A stretch of DNA of 64,000 nucleotides from Flammeovirgaceae bacterium (GCA_015180985.1 CP054185.1:310001-374000), one strand, 5' to 3'. Numbered from the stretch's first letter, positions 8,927-17,390 are shown. The notes: generated by a model from the sequence alone, not told the origin. Translations and numbers: made by a program.

Positions 8927-9217
8927 CTACTTAGCTGCTGGAGTACCCTCATCTTTTCTGTTACCCGAATGACCGCGAAATGTACGCGTGGGTGCAAACT
9001 CTCCCAGTTTATGACCAACCATGTTTTCGGTTACATAAACCGGTATGAATTTATTTCCATTGTGGACCGCAAAGGTATGGCCGATCAGTTCAGGCACTAT
9101 CGTTGACCTTCTTGACCAGGTTTTAATTACCGATTTCTTTCCTGACTTTTCAGTTGCCTCAACTTTCTTCAGCAAGCGAAAGTCACAATACGGTCCTTTT
9201 TTTACTGAGCGTCCCAT
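8927..9217 (-). CDS. rpsS: Ribosomal protein uS19
   Basis: A 96-residue S19 starting [20 protein letters not shown], with the motifs [20 protein letters not shown] and [15 protein letters not shown]. It is a 30S head protein that partners S13. It begins directly after the rplB stop codon with no gap. Confidence 0.98.
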   Translation of the reverse strand: MGRSVKKGPYCDFRLLKKVEATEKSGKKSVIKTWSRRSTIVPELIGHTFAVHNGNKFIPVYVTENMVGHKLGEFAPTRTFRGHSGNRKDEGTPAAK

Positions 9218-10042
9218 TTATTTTTTCCTCCTTGATATAATTAGCCGATCGGAATACTTCTTCGGATGACGGGTCTTTTTGCCTTTAGCATACAACCCCT
9301 TTCTAGAACGCGGGTGTCCACCGGAAGCGCGGCCTTCGCCACCTCCCATCGGGTGATCAACCGGGTTCATGGCCACACCCCGGTTACGCGGCCTTCTTCC
9401 ACGCCAGCGGCTGCGGCCCGCCTTGCCCACGCTTTCGTTCATGTGGTCGGGGTTGGAAACGGCTCCTACGGTTGCCATGCATACTTCCAACACATTGCGC
9501 ATTTCACCCGAAGGCATTTTCAGCGTGGCCAGCCCGTTTTCGCGGGCCAGTAACTGAACGAACGAACCTGCGCTGCGTGCGATGGCTCCGCCCTTGCCCG
9601 GCTTTAATTCAACGTTGTGTACGATGGTACCCAGGGGTATTTTCGACAACGGTAACGCATTGCCTACTTCGGGGGCAACATCGGCACCGGATACAACTTG
9701 TTGACCTGCTTTCAATCCATCCGGAGCGAGTATGTATGATTTATCCCCATCGGCATAATAGAGCAGGGCCACCCTAGCCGAACGGGTAGGATCATATTCA
9801 ATAGATTTTACCGTGGCCGGCACACCATCCTTTTCACGCTTAAAGTCAATGACACGCAATTTCTGCTTGTGCCCACCGCCAATGTAGCGCATGGTCATAC
9901 GACCGTTGTTGTTTCTGCCTCCGGTTTTCTTGCGGGTAACAACCAACGACTTCTCAGGTGTTGCCGAGGTAAGGTCGTCAAAACTCGGGGCGAGTCTGTG
10001 TCGCGTTCCTGGGGTTACCGGTTTTAATTTCTTCAACGCCAT
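9218..10042 (-). CDS. rplB: Ribosomal protein uL2
   Basis: A 274-residue L2, one of the most conserved 50S proteins and required for subunit association and peptidyl-transferase activity. The C-terminal motif [20 protein letters not shown], which includes the histidine implicated in activity, is intact. It is separated from rplW by 11 bases. Confidence 0.98.
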   Translation of the reverse strand: MALKKLKPVTPGTRHRLAPSFDDLTSATPEKSLVVTRKKTGGRNNNGRMTMRYIGGGHKQKLRVIDFKREKDGVPATVKSIEYDPTRSARVALLYYADGDKSYILAPDGLKAGQQVVSGADVAPEVGNALPLSKIPLGTIVHNVELKPGKGGAIARSAGSFVQLLARENGLATLKMPSGEMRNVLEVCMATVGAVSNPDHMNESVGKAGRSRWRGRRPRNRGVAMNPVDHPMGGGEGRASGGHPRSRKGLYAKGKKTRHPKKYSDRLIISRRKK

Positions 10043-10053
10043 CGCTCAATACA

Positions 10054-10341
10054 TTAAACGTTGCTGTAAAAATCAATTACTTCACCACTGGCCAGGGTTA
10101 CGATGGCCTTTTTGTAATTCGGCTTACGGCCTTCCAGAACACCTGCTTTGGTGTAGCGCGACTTACGCTTACCCATTACCCGGATGGTGTTCACCTTTTC
10201 AACGGTTACACCATACTGTTTTTCTACGGCATTCTTTATTTCAACCTTGTTGGCATCAATGGCCACAATAAATCCATACTTGCCCTTTTCGTTCAGGGCG
10301 GAAACCTTCTCGGTGACCAGGGGTTTCTTTAACACGCTCAT
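10054..10341 (-). CDS. rplW: Ribosomal protein uL23
   Basis: A 95-residue L23 with the typical ending of the N-terminal domain (PLVTEKVSALNEKGKYGFIV) and the KVNTIRVMGKRKSR loop. It lines the exit tunnel rim and docks trigger factor and SRP. Its ATG shares one base with the rplD stop codon (TAATG). Confidence 0.98.
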   Translation of the reverse strand: MSVLKKPLVTEKVSALNEKGKYGFIVAIDANKVEIKNAVEKQYGVTVEKVNTIRVMGKRKSRYTKAGVLEGRKPNYKKAIVTLASGEVIDFYSNV

Positions 10342-10973
10342 TATTCTTTATTTAACAGGCTCTCAACCTTGGTTACTGAACTCTCTACGAAAATCAGGCT
10401 GTCGGCATTTATCAAATCGTAGGTATTGATCTGATCAGCCGTAGTAATTTTTGCATTCTTCACATTTCGGCCTGATAGAATGATGTTTTTATTCATTTCC
10501 GGCAACACCAAGAGGGTTTTCTTATCAGCCAATGATAAAGCCGAAAGGAAACTGATATACTGCTTGGTTTTAGCCGATTCAAAAGTAAAATCCTCTAAAA
10601 CAGCTATGGCATTTTCCTTTGCCTTGTAGGTCAGGGCCGATTTGCGGGCCAGATCTTTTACTTTTTTGTTTAACTTAAATGAGTAGTCGCGCGGAACAGG
10701 GCCGAATACCCGGCCTCCGCCTTTGAACTGCGGGTTTTTAATGTTACCGGCTCGCGCCCCGCCTGTACCTTTTTGTTTTTTGATTTTTTTGGATGAGCCG
10801 GCAATCTCGTTGCGCTGCTTCGACTTGTGTGTACCCTGGCGCTGGTTGGCCAGGATGCTCTTTACATCAAGGTAAATAGCATGATCGTTAGGCTCGATGC
10901 CAAATACAGATTCAGGAAGTGAAACCTTCTTTTTGGTTTTCTCTCCGGTATATGTGAACACTGCTACTTCCAT
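10341..10973 (-). CDS. rplD: Ribosomal protein uL4
   Basis: A 210-residue L4 whose extended loop reaches the exit tunnel (KQKGTGGARAGNIKNPQFKG). In E. coli L4 also represses the S10 operon; whether it does here is not visible. I use the ATG in the TGATG overlap with the rplC stop rather than the GTG one codon upstream. Confidence 0.97.
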   Translation of the reverse strand: MEVAVFTYTGEKTKKKVSLPESVFGIEPNDHAIYLDVKSILANQRQGTHKSKQRNEIAGSSKKIKKQKGTGGARAGNIKNPQFKGGGRVFGPVPRDYSFKLNKKVKDLARKSALTYKAKENAIAVLEDFTFESAKTKQYISFLSALSLADKKTLLVLPEMNKNIILSGRNVKNAKITTADQINTYDLINADSLIFVESSVTKVESLLNKE

Positions 10974-11605
10974 CACTTCTGCAGAATTACGGTTGAATTT
11001 TTTGCGCCAGGCACAGAACCGCTCACCACAATGATATTCTGGTCAGGCATTATCTTAACCACTTTCAGGTTCGTCAGCTTTACACGGTCGTTACCCATGC
11101 GGCCCGGGAGGCGTTTTCCCTTAATTACCCGCGAGGCAAATGAAGCGTTACCCATCGAACCGGGAGCGCGTAACCGGTTGTGCTGACCGTGTGTTGCTTC
11201 GCCAACACCACCGAAACCGTGGCGTTTTACCACACCCTGAAAACCACGACCCTTTGAGGTGCCAACGGCATCTACAAAGTCGCCTTCCTGGAATACATCC
11301 TGCACCCGTATTTCTTTTCCTAACTCAACAATACCTTCGAACTCTTTTCTGAAATCACGAAACTCAACAACATTACGCTTAGCCGTTGTGTTTGCTTTTT
11401 TAAAGTGGCCGAGAAGGGCCTTGGGGGTGTTCTTTTCTTTTTTCTCTCCGAAGGCGAGCTGGACAGCACGGTAACCGTCTGTTTCCACGTTTTTTACTTG
11501 GGTGACTACGCAGGGGCCCGCTTCAATAACCGTACAGGCGATATTTTCGCCTTGGGGGCCATAGATGCTGGTCATTCCTACTTTTCGTCCTATAATTCCA
11601 GGCAT
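10973..11605 (-). CDS. rplC: Ribosomal protein uL3
   Basis: A 210-residue L3 beginning [20 protein letters not shown], with the internal tip motif [20 protein letters not shown]. It is an early 50S assembly protein close to the peptidyl-transferase centre. It is the first gene of the operon here: upstream are a leader hairpin, a promoter and then a divergent transporter gene, with no rpsJ, which normally precedes rplC. Confidence 0.98.
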   Translation of the reverse strand: MPGIIGRKVGMTSIYGPQGENIACTVIEAGPCVVTQVKNVETDGYRAVQLAFGEKKEKNTPKALLGHFKKANTTAKRNVVEFRDFRKEFEGIVELGKEIRVQDVFQEGDFVDAVGTSKGRGFQGVVKRHGFGGVGEATHGQHNRLRAPGSMGNASFASRVIKGKRLPGRMGNDRVKLTNLKVVKIMPDQNIIVVSGSVPGAKNSTVILQK

Positions 11606-11637
11606 GGGTAAAACCTTTTAATGCTTGTTTTTCAGGA

Positions 11638-11660
11638 TTTTGCGCCATTCTGACGCAAAA
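11638..11660 (-). promoter_or_regulatory. Leader hairpin upstream of rplC
   Basis: A 7-bp perfect inverted repeat (TTTTGCG / CGCAAAA) with a 9-base loop lies between the rplC promoter and the start codon, so it would form near the 5' end of the ribosomal operon mRNA. No U-run follows on the operon strand. It may stabilise the mRNA or be a binding site for a ribosomal protein; that is inference. Confidence 0.5.
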
Positions 11661-11667
11661 AGGACTG

Positions 11668-11698
11668 CAAAGATATGAGATAAAGGGTAGTTAGCAAA
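11668..11698 (-). promoter_or_regulatory. Main promoter of the ribosomal protein operon, upstream of rplC
   Basis: The minus strand shows TTTG, 19 bases, TATCTTTG, a full match to the Bacteroidota primary sigma promoter. Predicted initiation is near 11662, giving a leader of roughly 57 bases. Sequence just after the minus-7 box (CAG plus pyrimidines) also resembles the internal promoter before rpsH. Confidence 0.8.
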
Positions 11699-11770
11699 CC
11701 CGCCTTTTAAAATTTTTGGAAGGCCCCATGCCGCTCAGGTAAGTCGGTACAAGCCGCTTGTTTTTGTTAT

Positions 11771-11794
11771 CATTGAGCGCTAAAACACTCAATG
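11771..11794 (+). promoter_or_regulatory. Inverted repeat covering the start codon of the ABC permease gene
   Basis: CATTGAG is repeated in inverted form as CTCAATG, separated by 10 bases, and the final ATG is the permease start codon. In RNA the 7-bp stem would occlude the start codon; in DNA it could be a small operator. It is the only obvious signal before this gene, and no cobalamin riboswitch features are visible. Confidence 0.45.
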
Positions 11795-12787
11795 CGGTAC
11801 GCCTGGCTGCTTCTTTCTCTAATTCTGCTTGTCTTTTTTCTTCTCAACCTGTCGCTGGGAAGCGTATCTGTTCCGCCCCTTGAAACACTGAATGTTTTAC
11901 TGGGTGGAGACCCATCGGTACAAGCCTGGAAAGACATTGTTCTTGAATTCAGACTGACAAAAGCTCTTACGGCTGTTCTGGCCGGGGGGGCACTATCGGT
12001 TAGCGGCCTGTTAATGCAAACTCTCTTTAGAAATCCACTTGCCGGACCTGATGTGCTGGGCCTGAGCTCCGGTGCCAGCCTGGTTGTGGCTGTTGTTGTA
12101 ATGGCCGGTGCACCGTTTTTCTTTTCTGCCCCTTACGCTATTTCGCTTGCGGCAAGCTTAGGATGCCTCTCAGTTTTCATTTTGATGCTATTGGTGGCAC
12201 AACGTTTACGCGATAATGCTTCTTTACTCATTGTAGGGCTTATGGTTGGTGCGGCAACTTCATCGCTGGTTAGTGTTCTGCAATTTGTCAGCCGGGCTGA
12301 AGACCAGCAGTATTACCTCGTTTGGACGTTTGGCAGTATCGGAAGCCTGAATAAACAAGAGGTATCCGCGTTAGCTACGGTTAGCCTGTTAGGAATTGCG
12401 TTGGCTTTTTTTCTGATTAAGTCGTTAAACGCATGGCTGCTGGGTGATACCTATGCACGTAGCCTTGGGGTTAACCCCAATCGGGCAAGAATACTTATTA
12501 TGGTAAGTGCATGCCTGCTTACCGGTACCGTTACTGCCCTGTGTGGGCCGATTGCCTTTGTTGGACTTGCCGTTCCGCACCTTACCCGGTTGTTTATTAA
12601 ATCCAGCAATCATAAACTGCTGATACCAGGCACTGTATTAATGGGCGGATCATTTATGCTGGTGTGTGATAGCCTGGCGCAACTTCCAGGCGTTGCTATG
12701 GTGTTGCCAATTAATGCTGTTACCGCGCTGATTGGCGCACCGGTCGTTATCTGGGTAATTATCCGGTCGAAAAAAATATGGGTTTAA
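11792..12787 (+). CDS. FecCD/BtuC-family ABC importer permease
   Basis: A 331-residue inner-membrane protein with about nine to ten hydrophobic segments. Family motifs are visible: RLTKALTAVLAGGALSVSGL, QTLFRNPLAGPDVLGLSSGA, FWTFGSIG-like VWTFGSIGSLN, and CGPIAFVGLAVPHLTRLF, the last being the coupling region for the ATPase. Such permeases import ferric siderophores, haem or cobalamin across the inner membrane as a homodimer. Its end overlaps the ATPase gene by 10 bases. No periplasmic binding protein or TonB-dependent receptor is nearby, so the substrate cannot be named. Confidence 0.93.
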   Translation: MRYAWLLLSLILLVFFLLNLSLGSVSVPPLETLNVLLGGDPSVQAWKDIVLEFRLTKALTAVLAGGALSVSGLLMQTLFRNPLAGPDVLGLSSGASLVVAVVVMAGAPFFFSAPYAISLAASLGCLSVFILMLLVAQRLRDNASLLIVGLMVGAATSSLVSVLQFVSRAEDQQYYLVWTFGSIGSLNKQEVSALATVSLLGIALAFFLIKSLNAWLLGDTYARSLGVNPNRARILIMVSACLLTGTVTALCGPIAFVGLAVPHLTRLFIKSSNHKLLIPGTVLMGGSFMLVCDSLAQLPGVAMVLPINAVTALIGAPVVIWVIIRSKKIWV

Positions 12788-13761
12788 GCATGGCGTCTGA
12801 TCGAAGTCCATTACTCACAACTGCTAAACTGGATGTGGGGTTTGCCGGTAATCCGGAGATACTGCTATTCGCTAACCTTGACCTTGTTTTGATGCCCGGA
12901 GAACTGGTTTGCTTTATGGGACCAAACGGTATTGGCAAATCAACGCTGCTGCGAACCCTGGCCGGATTGCATAAACCGTTACACGGCACTGTTTCGGTTT
13001 ATGGCACTAAAGCCACTGAACAAACGGTGGCCGTAGTATTAACTGATACGGTAAGCGGTAACCTCACTGCCCTTGAATTGATTACCTATGGCCGCTATCC
13101 CTATCTGGATTGGAGCCTGCACTTAACTCAAGTTGATAAAGACTCCATTGAGGAGGCCATAAGCATAACTCATGTCAGTCATTTGAGGAATAAGAAAATT
13201 TATGAGTTGAGCGATGGCCAGCTACAAATGGTAATGATTGCCCGTGCGCTTGCACAGGAAACACCCATCCTGTTGCTGGATGAACCAACCTCACACCTGG
13301 ACCTGAACAACCGGGTTGAGATTATGAATTTACTCCGCAAAGTTGCCCGCCAAAAAAATAAAGCGGTGCTGGTTGCAACCCACGAACTTGATTTAGCCCT
13401 ACAAACCGCTGACCTGATTTGGTTGACGGGAGAAAATAGGGACCTCTTAACAGGAATTCCGGAGGATCTGGTTCTTGATGGGTCTTTTGACAGGATTTTT
13501 CAACTTAAAGGTTTCGACTTAAAAACCGGGAAAGTTAAGCACGAGGCCTGGCGCGGAGTAACAATAAACCTTGAAGGCAGTGGCCCGGAATACCTGTGGA
13601 CAAAAAATGCGCTGGAGCGAAATGGATTCATAGTTTCACCCGATGCCCCAACCACTGTGCAGATAATTAATCAGCATCAAAACCTAATCTGGGTCATTAA
13701 TCGCAAACCGTGTAGATCAATAAAAGAACTTCTAACGACTCTTGATACCAGTTCAGTTTAG
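12778..13761 (+). CDS. FecE/BtuD-type ABC transporter ATPase with a C-terminal extension
   Basis: A 327-residue ATPase for the adjacent permease. Walker A is GPNGIGKST (residues 48-56), signature LSDGQ (144-148), Walker B ILLLDEP (164-170) and the switch His is His202. The nucleotide-binding domain ends near residue 230. About 95 further residues follow, with no motif I recognise, making the protein clearly longer than the usual 250-270 for this family. A second ATG four codons in would remove the overlap with the permease; either start keeps the whole domain. Confidence 0.92.
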   Translation: MGLSMASDRSPLLTTAKLDVGFAGNPEILLFANLDLVLMPGELVCFMGPNGIGKSTLLRTLAGLHKPLHGTVSVYGTKATEQTVAVVLTDTVSGNLTALELITYGRYPYLDWSLHLTQVDKDSIEEAISITHVSHLRNKKIYELSDGQLQMVMIARALAQETPILLLDEPTSHLDLNNRVEIMNLLRKVARQKNKAVLVATHELDLALQTADLIWLTGENRDLLTGIPEDLVLDGSFDRIFQLKGFDLKTGKVKHEAWRGVTINLEGSGPEYLWTKNALERNGFIVSPDAPTTVQIINQHQNLIWVINRKPCRSIKELLTTLDTSSV

Positions 13762-13775
13762 CTGTACAAAAAACA

Positions 13776-14351
13776 TCACTTAGGTTTAAACCTGCGTTTT
13801 ACTCCTTCCAGTTCTTCCTTAACCCATGACTCACAATTGTCTTCCTTAAATAAGGAATCGGCATTCATTGAAGTCATTTTACTGCCCAGTTCAACTGCTT
13901 TCTTAAAATCAGCGCAGGCCAGGTCGTTATAAAACAAATCGCTATACACCAAGCCGCGGTACATATAGAAATCCGCCTCTCGCGGTTTTAATTCAATTGC
14001 CCGGTTGATGTGCTCAAGGGCTTCGTGGGGCAGGTGATTCATCCAGAGATAATAAGCCATGTTTGATTGGAGGTTGTCATCCTGTACGGAACGCGGATCG
14101 ACAAACGCTTTATCCAGAAAAAACTTGGCTGAATCGTATAGCTGCAGTTGCAGGTACACATTTGCCAATGCGGATAGTACCCAGTAACTGTTGTCGCCTG
14201 CATGATATAGTTGTATTAAGCAGTTCCGGCCGTCCTCGAAACGTCCGTTTTTACAGTGTTTTACTCCCGCCTTAAAAAGTTTAGTTGTATAGCGGTGTGC
14301 ACAACCCGGGCATAAAAGTAAAATCAGCATACAAATCCGCAGCGTACTCAT
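13776..14351 (-). CDS. TPR-containing lipoprotein
   Basis: A 191-residue protein with a lipoprotein signal ending in LCPGC (Cys17), followed by helical tetratricopeptide-like repeats: about residues 65-85 (ALANVYLQLQLYDSAKFFLD), 95-125 (HEALEHINRAIELKPREADF) and 127-155 (YRGLVYSDLFYNDLACADFK). It is probably anchored in the envelope and binds other proteins; no enzymatic motif is seen. It is convergent with the ABC transporter pair with only 14 bases between, and divergent from the glucan phosphorylase gene. Confidence 0.75.
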   Translation of the reverse strand: MSTLRICMLILLLCPGCAHRYTTKLFKAGVKHCKNGRFEDGRNCLIQLYHAGDNSYWVLSALANVYLQLQLYDSAKFFLDKAFVDPRSVQDDNLQSNMAYYLWMNHLPHEALEHINRAIELKPREADFYMYRGLVYSDLFYNDLACADFKKAVELGSKMTSMNADSLFKEDNCESWVKEELEGVKRRFKPK

Positions 14352-14440
14352 CGCATATCAAACGTTTGCGTACTAAACTTATTTGCCGCTTCCCTTAATA
14401 AATTTCAGTTTTTGTACTTTGGCGGCTTGTTTTTACAGTC

Positions 14441-16090
14441 ATGATTCATCTGAACGAATTATTCCCCTACTCTTTTAGTAAAAAGTATTCAAAACCCGTA
14501 GCCTACTTTTCGATGGAATTTGCCATTGACCAGCCGTTGAAAATTTACTCGGGCGGGTTGGGCTTCCTGGCCGGTTCGCACATGCGCAGCGCCTATGAAC
14601 TGAAGCAAAATATGATTGGCATCGGCATCTTGTGGAAAAAGGGTTACTACGACCAGGAGCGCAACGAAGACCAGACCATGCGGGTTAGCTTCAGGAATAA
14701 AGATTATTCATTTTTAACCGATACCGGCATCCTGTTTCCAATTACTATACACGGTTCGCGCGTTTATGTGAAGGCATTTTTACTGAAACCAGAAGTATTT
14801 AAAACGGCACCCATCTTCTTACTTACTACTGATATTGATGATAACGACCACCTGGCGCAGACCATCAGCCACAGGTTGTACGACCCCAACGAAACTACCC
14901 GCGTGGCGCAATCCATTTTATTAGGGATTGGCGGAGCCAAACTGCTGGAAGTACTTGGCCGCGAAACCGACATCTACCACATGAACGAAGGACACTCGTT
15001 GCCGTTGTGTTTCTACCTGCTCGATAAATTCAAAAACATCAATGATGTACGAAAGCGTGTGGTATTTACCACCCACACACCCGAAAAAGCTGGTAACGAA
15101 GAGCACAATATTCCGCTGCTTGAAAGCATGAGTTTTTTTAACGGCTTAACACCACAGGAAGTTGACGAGTATGTTTATCCTGAAAACGGAACGCTGAACT
15201 ACACCTTAACCGCCTTGCGCATTGCTAAAAAGGCCAATGGCGTTTCTCAACTACATGGCGAAGTAGCCCGAAAAATGTGGGAACCCTATAAAGGCATTTG
15301 TGAAATCGGTGCCATTACCAATGCGCAGAACAAAGCCTACTGGCATGACTACATGCTCGATAAAGCGCTGGCAAAAGGCGATGACAAAAAACTGCTGGCC
15401 CGGAAAAAGATGCTTAAACGGAAACTCTTTAGGGTGGTGGCCAACCAAACCGGTAAACTGTTCGATGAAAATGTGCTGACCATTGTTTGGGCCCGGAGAT
15501 TTGCGGGTTACAAACGCGCCAACCTGTTGCTGCGCGACTTTAACCGGTTCAAGGCACTCATTAATAATAAAGAGTTCCCCATCCAGGTTATCTGGGCCGG
15601 CAAACCCTATCCGGAGGATTACACAGCCATCAACATTTTCAATGAGATTTTCTGGAAGACAAAGCCCTTCTCTAACTGCACCGTGCTTACCGGTTATGAA
15701 CTCTGGTTATCCGGACATTTAAAACGCGGTTCGGATGTGTGGCTGAACAATCCGCGGCTTTACCACGAAGCCTCCGGCACTTCGGGCATGACGGCCGCCA
15801 TGAACGGATCGGTTAACGTTTCCATTCCTGACGGGTGGATACCCGAGTTTGCCAAACACGGAAAAAACAGCTTCATTATTCAGCCTGCAGCTGATGATTT
15901 ACCACAGGAAGAAAAAGACAAACAAGAGGCCAGCCACTTGTATGACCTGCTTGAAAACGAAATTATTCCGATGTACTACAAAAGCCCGGCTAAATGGCTA
16001 AAGATAGTGAAGGCCGGAATGAACGATGTACTCCCCTATTTCGATTCGGCACGGATGGCCGATGAGTACTACGAAAAGCTATATAAGTAA
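14441..16090 (+). CDS. Alpha-glucan phosphorylase homologue (GT35) lacking the PLP lysine
   Basis: A 549-residue protein of the short alpha-glucan phosphorylase type. Recognisable parts are YFSMEFAIDQPLKIYSGGLG at the start, DIYHMNEGHS, VFTTHTPEKAGNEEHN, VWARRFAGYKRANLLLRD and EASGTSGMTAAMNGS near residue 441. In active phosphorylases the last motif reads GNMK or SGMK and the Lys carries pyridoxal phosphate; here residue 451 is Thr, encoded by ACG. The reading frame is intact and otherwise well conserved, so this is not a decayed gene. It may be a phosphorylase-like glycosyltransferase or glucan-binding protein; the classical phosphorolysis reaction is doubtful. Confidence 0.85.
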   Translation: MIHLNELFPYSFSKKYSKPVAYFSMEFAIDQPLKIYSGGLGFLAGSHMRSAYELKQNMIGIGILWKKGYYDQERNEDQTMRVSFRNKDYSFLTDTGILFPITIHGSRVYVKAFLLKPEVFKTAPIFLLTTDIDDNDHLAQTISHRLYDPNETTRVAQSILLGIGGAKLLEVLGRETDIYHMNEGHSLPLCFYLLDKFKNINDVRKRVVFTTHTPEKAGNEEHNIPLLESMSFFNGLTPQEVDEYVYPENGTLNYTLTALRIAKKANGVSQLHGEVARKMWEPYKGICEIGAITNAQNKAYWHDYMLDKALAKGDDKKLLARKKMLKRKLFRVVANQTGKLFDENVLTIVWARRFAGYKRANLLLRDFNRFKALINNKEFPIQVIWAGKPYPEDYTAINIFNEIFWKTKPFSNCTVLTGYELWLSGHLKRGSDVWLNNPRLYHEASGTSGMTAAMNGSVNVSIPDGWIPEFAKHGKNSFIIQPAADDLPQEEKDKQEASHLYDLLENEIIPMYYKSPAKWLKIVKAGMNDVLPYFDSARMADEYYEKLYK

Positions 16091-16099
16091 TTTTGCCAG

Positions 16100-16624
16100 C
16101 TACTTTTTAGGTTCGCTTTTCTTTTCGCGGTAGAAATTCAGCGAAACCGAGTTCACACAATAGCGTTTGCCCGTAACGGTGGGCCCGTCATCGAACACGT
16201 GGCCTAAATGCGAACCGCAGTTGGCACACATTATTTCAGTTCGCTCCCAACCGTAAGCCCGGTCAACCTGGTATTTGATTTTGCCTCCCTCAATGGCTTT
16301 ATCAAAACTGGGCCAGCCGCAATCGCTGTCGAACTTCATATCCGAAGTAAACAGCTCGGCATCGCAGGCGGCACAGGCATAAACACCTTTGTCGTTGGTT
16401 TTATAATACTTGCCGGTAAAAGGACGCTCAGTGCCCTTTTCCCGAAGGATGTGGTACTGTTCGGGGGTTAGTATCTTTTTCCATTCCTCTTCGGTTTTAA
16501 AAACCTTCTGCTCGGCAACCACCGGTTTTTCTTTTTCGATGATTCGCGATTTCATGTCTTGCGCAGGCATACAGGAAGTGATTAAAAGTCCAAGTGAAAT
16601 TAATGTGGTCGTTTTAACGGTCAT
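16100..16624 (-). CDS. msrB: Peptide-methionine (R)-S-oxide reductase, lipoprotein form
   Basis: MsrB reduces the R form of methionine sulfoxide in proteins. The domain runs from about residue 43 (FKTEEEWKKILTPEQYHILR) to 165. Two CxxC pairs (Cys84/87 and Cys133/136) bind structural zinc and the catalytic Cys156 is in RYCVNSVSLNF. I chose the ATG that gives MTVKTTTLISLGLLITSC, a lipoprotein signal with the lipid Cys at 18; a longer start would overlap the upstream gene. The enzyme is therefore probably periplasmic and membrane-tethered, repairing envelope proteins. It is convergent with the phosphorylase gene. Confidence 0.93.
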   Translation of the reverse strand: MTVKTTTLISLGLLITSCMPAQDMKSRIIEKEKPVVAEQKVFKTEEEWKKILTPEQYHILREKGTERPFTGKYYKTNDKGVYACAACDAELFTSDMKFDSDCGWPSFDKAIEGGKIKYQVDRAYGWERTEIMCANCGSHLGHVFDDGPTVTGKRYCVNSVSLNFYREKKSEPKK

Positions 16625-16662
16625 CACCGGTACTAACAATTTTTGATTAATAAAGTTGCAGG

Positions 16663-17349
16663 TTACCATCTTTTTACCACCCCGATTGCACCCATGAGCG
16701 CTTTATTTCTAAACCGATCATTGGGTTCAGGAAATTGCTGAACCTCGGTTTCAGTAAAATACTCGGTAAAGTGAAACTGGGCCGCAACTTTAACCGACCA
16801 TTTTTCGGAAAGCAAGTACTTCAGATAAAGTTCTGAGTTGAGGTTTCCTCTATCATTATCGCTGATGAGTAAAGCATTAAACGAGGCCGGTCTGGTTCGG
16901 ATAGGGGTGTTGCGAAATGTACCCGGCTGACTGGCTCCAAAAGAAAAGCCGATAGCGTCAATATTAAAGCCGAGCTGAAACTTTGAGTGTACTGCATACC
17001 GCATGTTGATGAAAAGATTCAGGGAGTTGACCTGCGCCTTTGCCAGCAACACGGTGTCTATGTTTTCTGGTATATTTTCTTTAAAAATCACTAAGGGCCC
17101 CGTACTGCCCGTGGTGAGTTTGGCGGGTGCTGTTTGATAATATTGGTTTGTTCCAAAGTAAGAGGTAAACCGGGCACCAAAACCAACGGCAAATTTCTCT
17201 TTCGATCCTACCTCCCGATCATAGCCTGCCAACAGGCTGACTGTACCCTGGGCATTACCAATGGCTGCTGTAAGGTGAACTTCCTTAACCTGGGTATAGG
17301 CCGCGATGCTTACGCCCAGAAGAAGTGCAGTAAAAACTGATACCCTCAT
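16663..17349 (-). CDS. Secreted outer-membrane-type beta protein, unknown function
   Basis: A 228-residue protein with an N-terminal signal (MRVSVFTALLLGVSIAAYTQ) and alternating hydrophobic/polar strands typical of small Bacteroidota beta-barrels, such as LGFNIDAIGFSFGASQ, LYLKYLLSEKWSVKVAAQFH, and a terminal aromatic-rich end (GVVKRW). It starts 39 bases before msrB on the same strand and may share its transcript. I do not recognise a specific family. A short inverted repeat lies about 42 bases upstream of its start codon. Confidence 0.65.
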   Translation of the reverse strand: MRVSVFTALLLGVSIAAYTQVKEVHLTAAIGNAQGTVSLLAGYDREVGSKEKFAVGFGARFTSYFGTNQYYQTAPAKLTTGSTGPLVIFKENIPENIDTVLLAKAQVNSLNLFINMRYAVHSKFQLGFNIDAIGFSFGASQPGTFRNTPIRTRPASFNALLISDNDRGNLNSELYLKYLLSEKWSVKVAAQFHFTEYFTETEVQQFPEPNDRFRNKALMGAIGVVKRW

Positions 17350-17390
17350 AATTTTAAAACAATGAAATTACCAAACAGGCTACTGTAAAC

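Noticed and set aside
11606-11791. Cobalamin riboswitch before the FecCD-type permease
   Set aside because: The 186-base divergent region is taken up by the ribosomal promoter and leader and shows no B12-box or matching stems; only a short inverted repeat at the start codon.
14359-14368. Perfect 10-bp palindrome CAAACGTTTG between the TPR lipoprotein and phosphorylase genes
   Set aside because: Too short to separate from chance and no known regulator fits.
14415-14421. TACTTTG as a promoter box for the phosphorylase gene
   Set aside because: One base shorter than TAnnTTTG and the nearest TTTG is about 29 bases upstream, outside the usual spacing.
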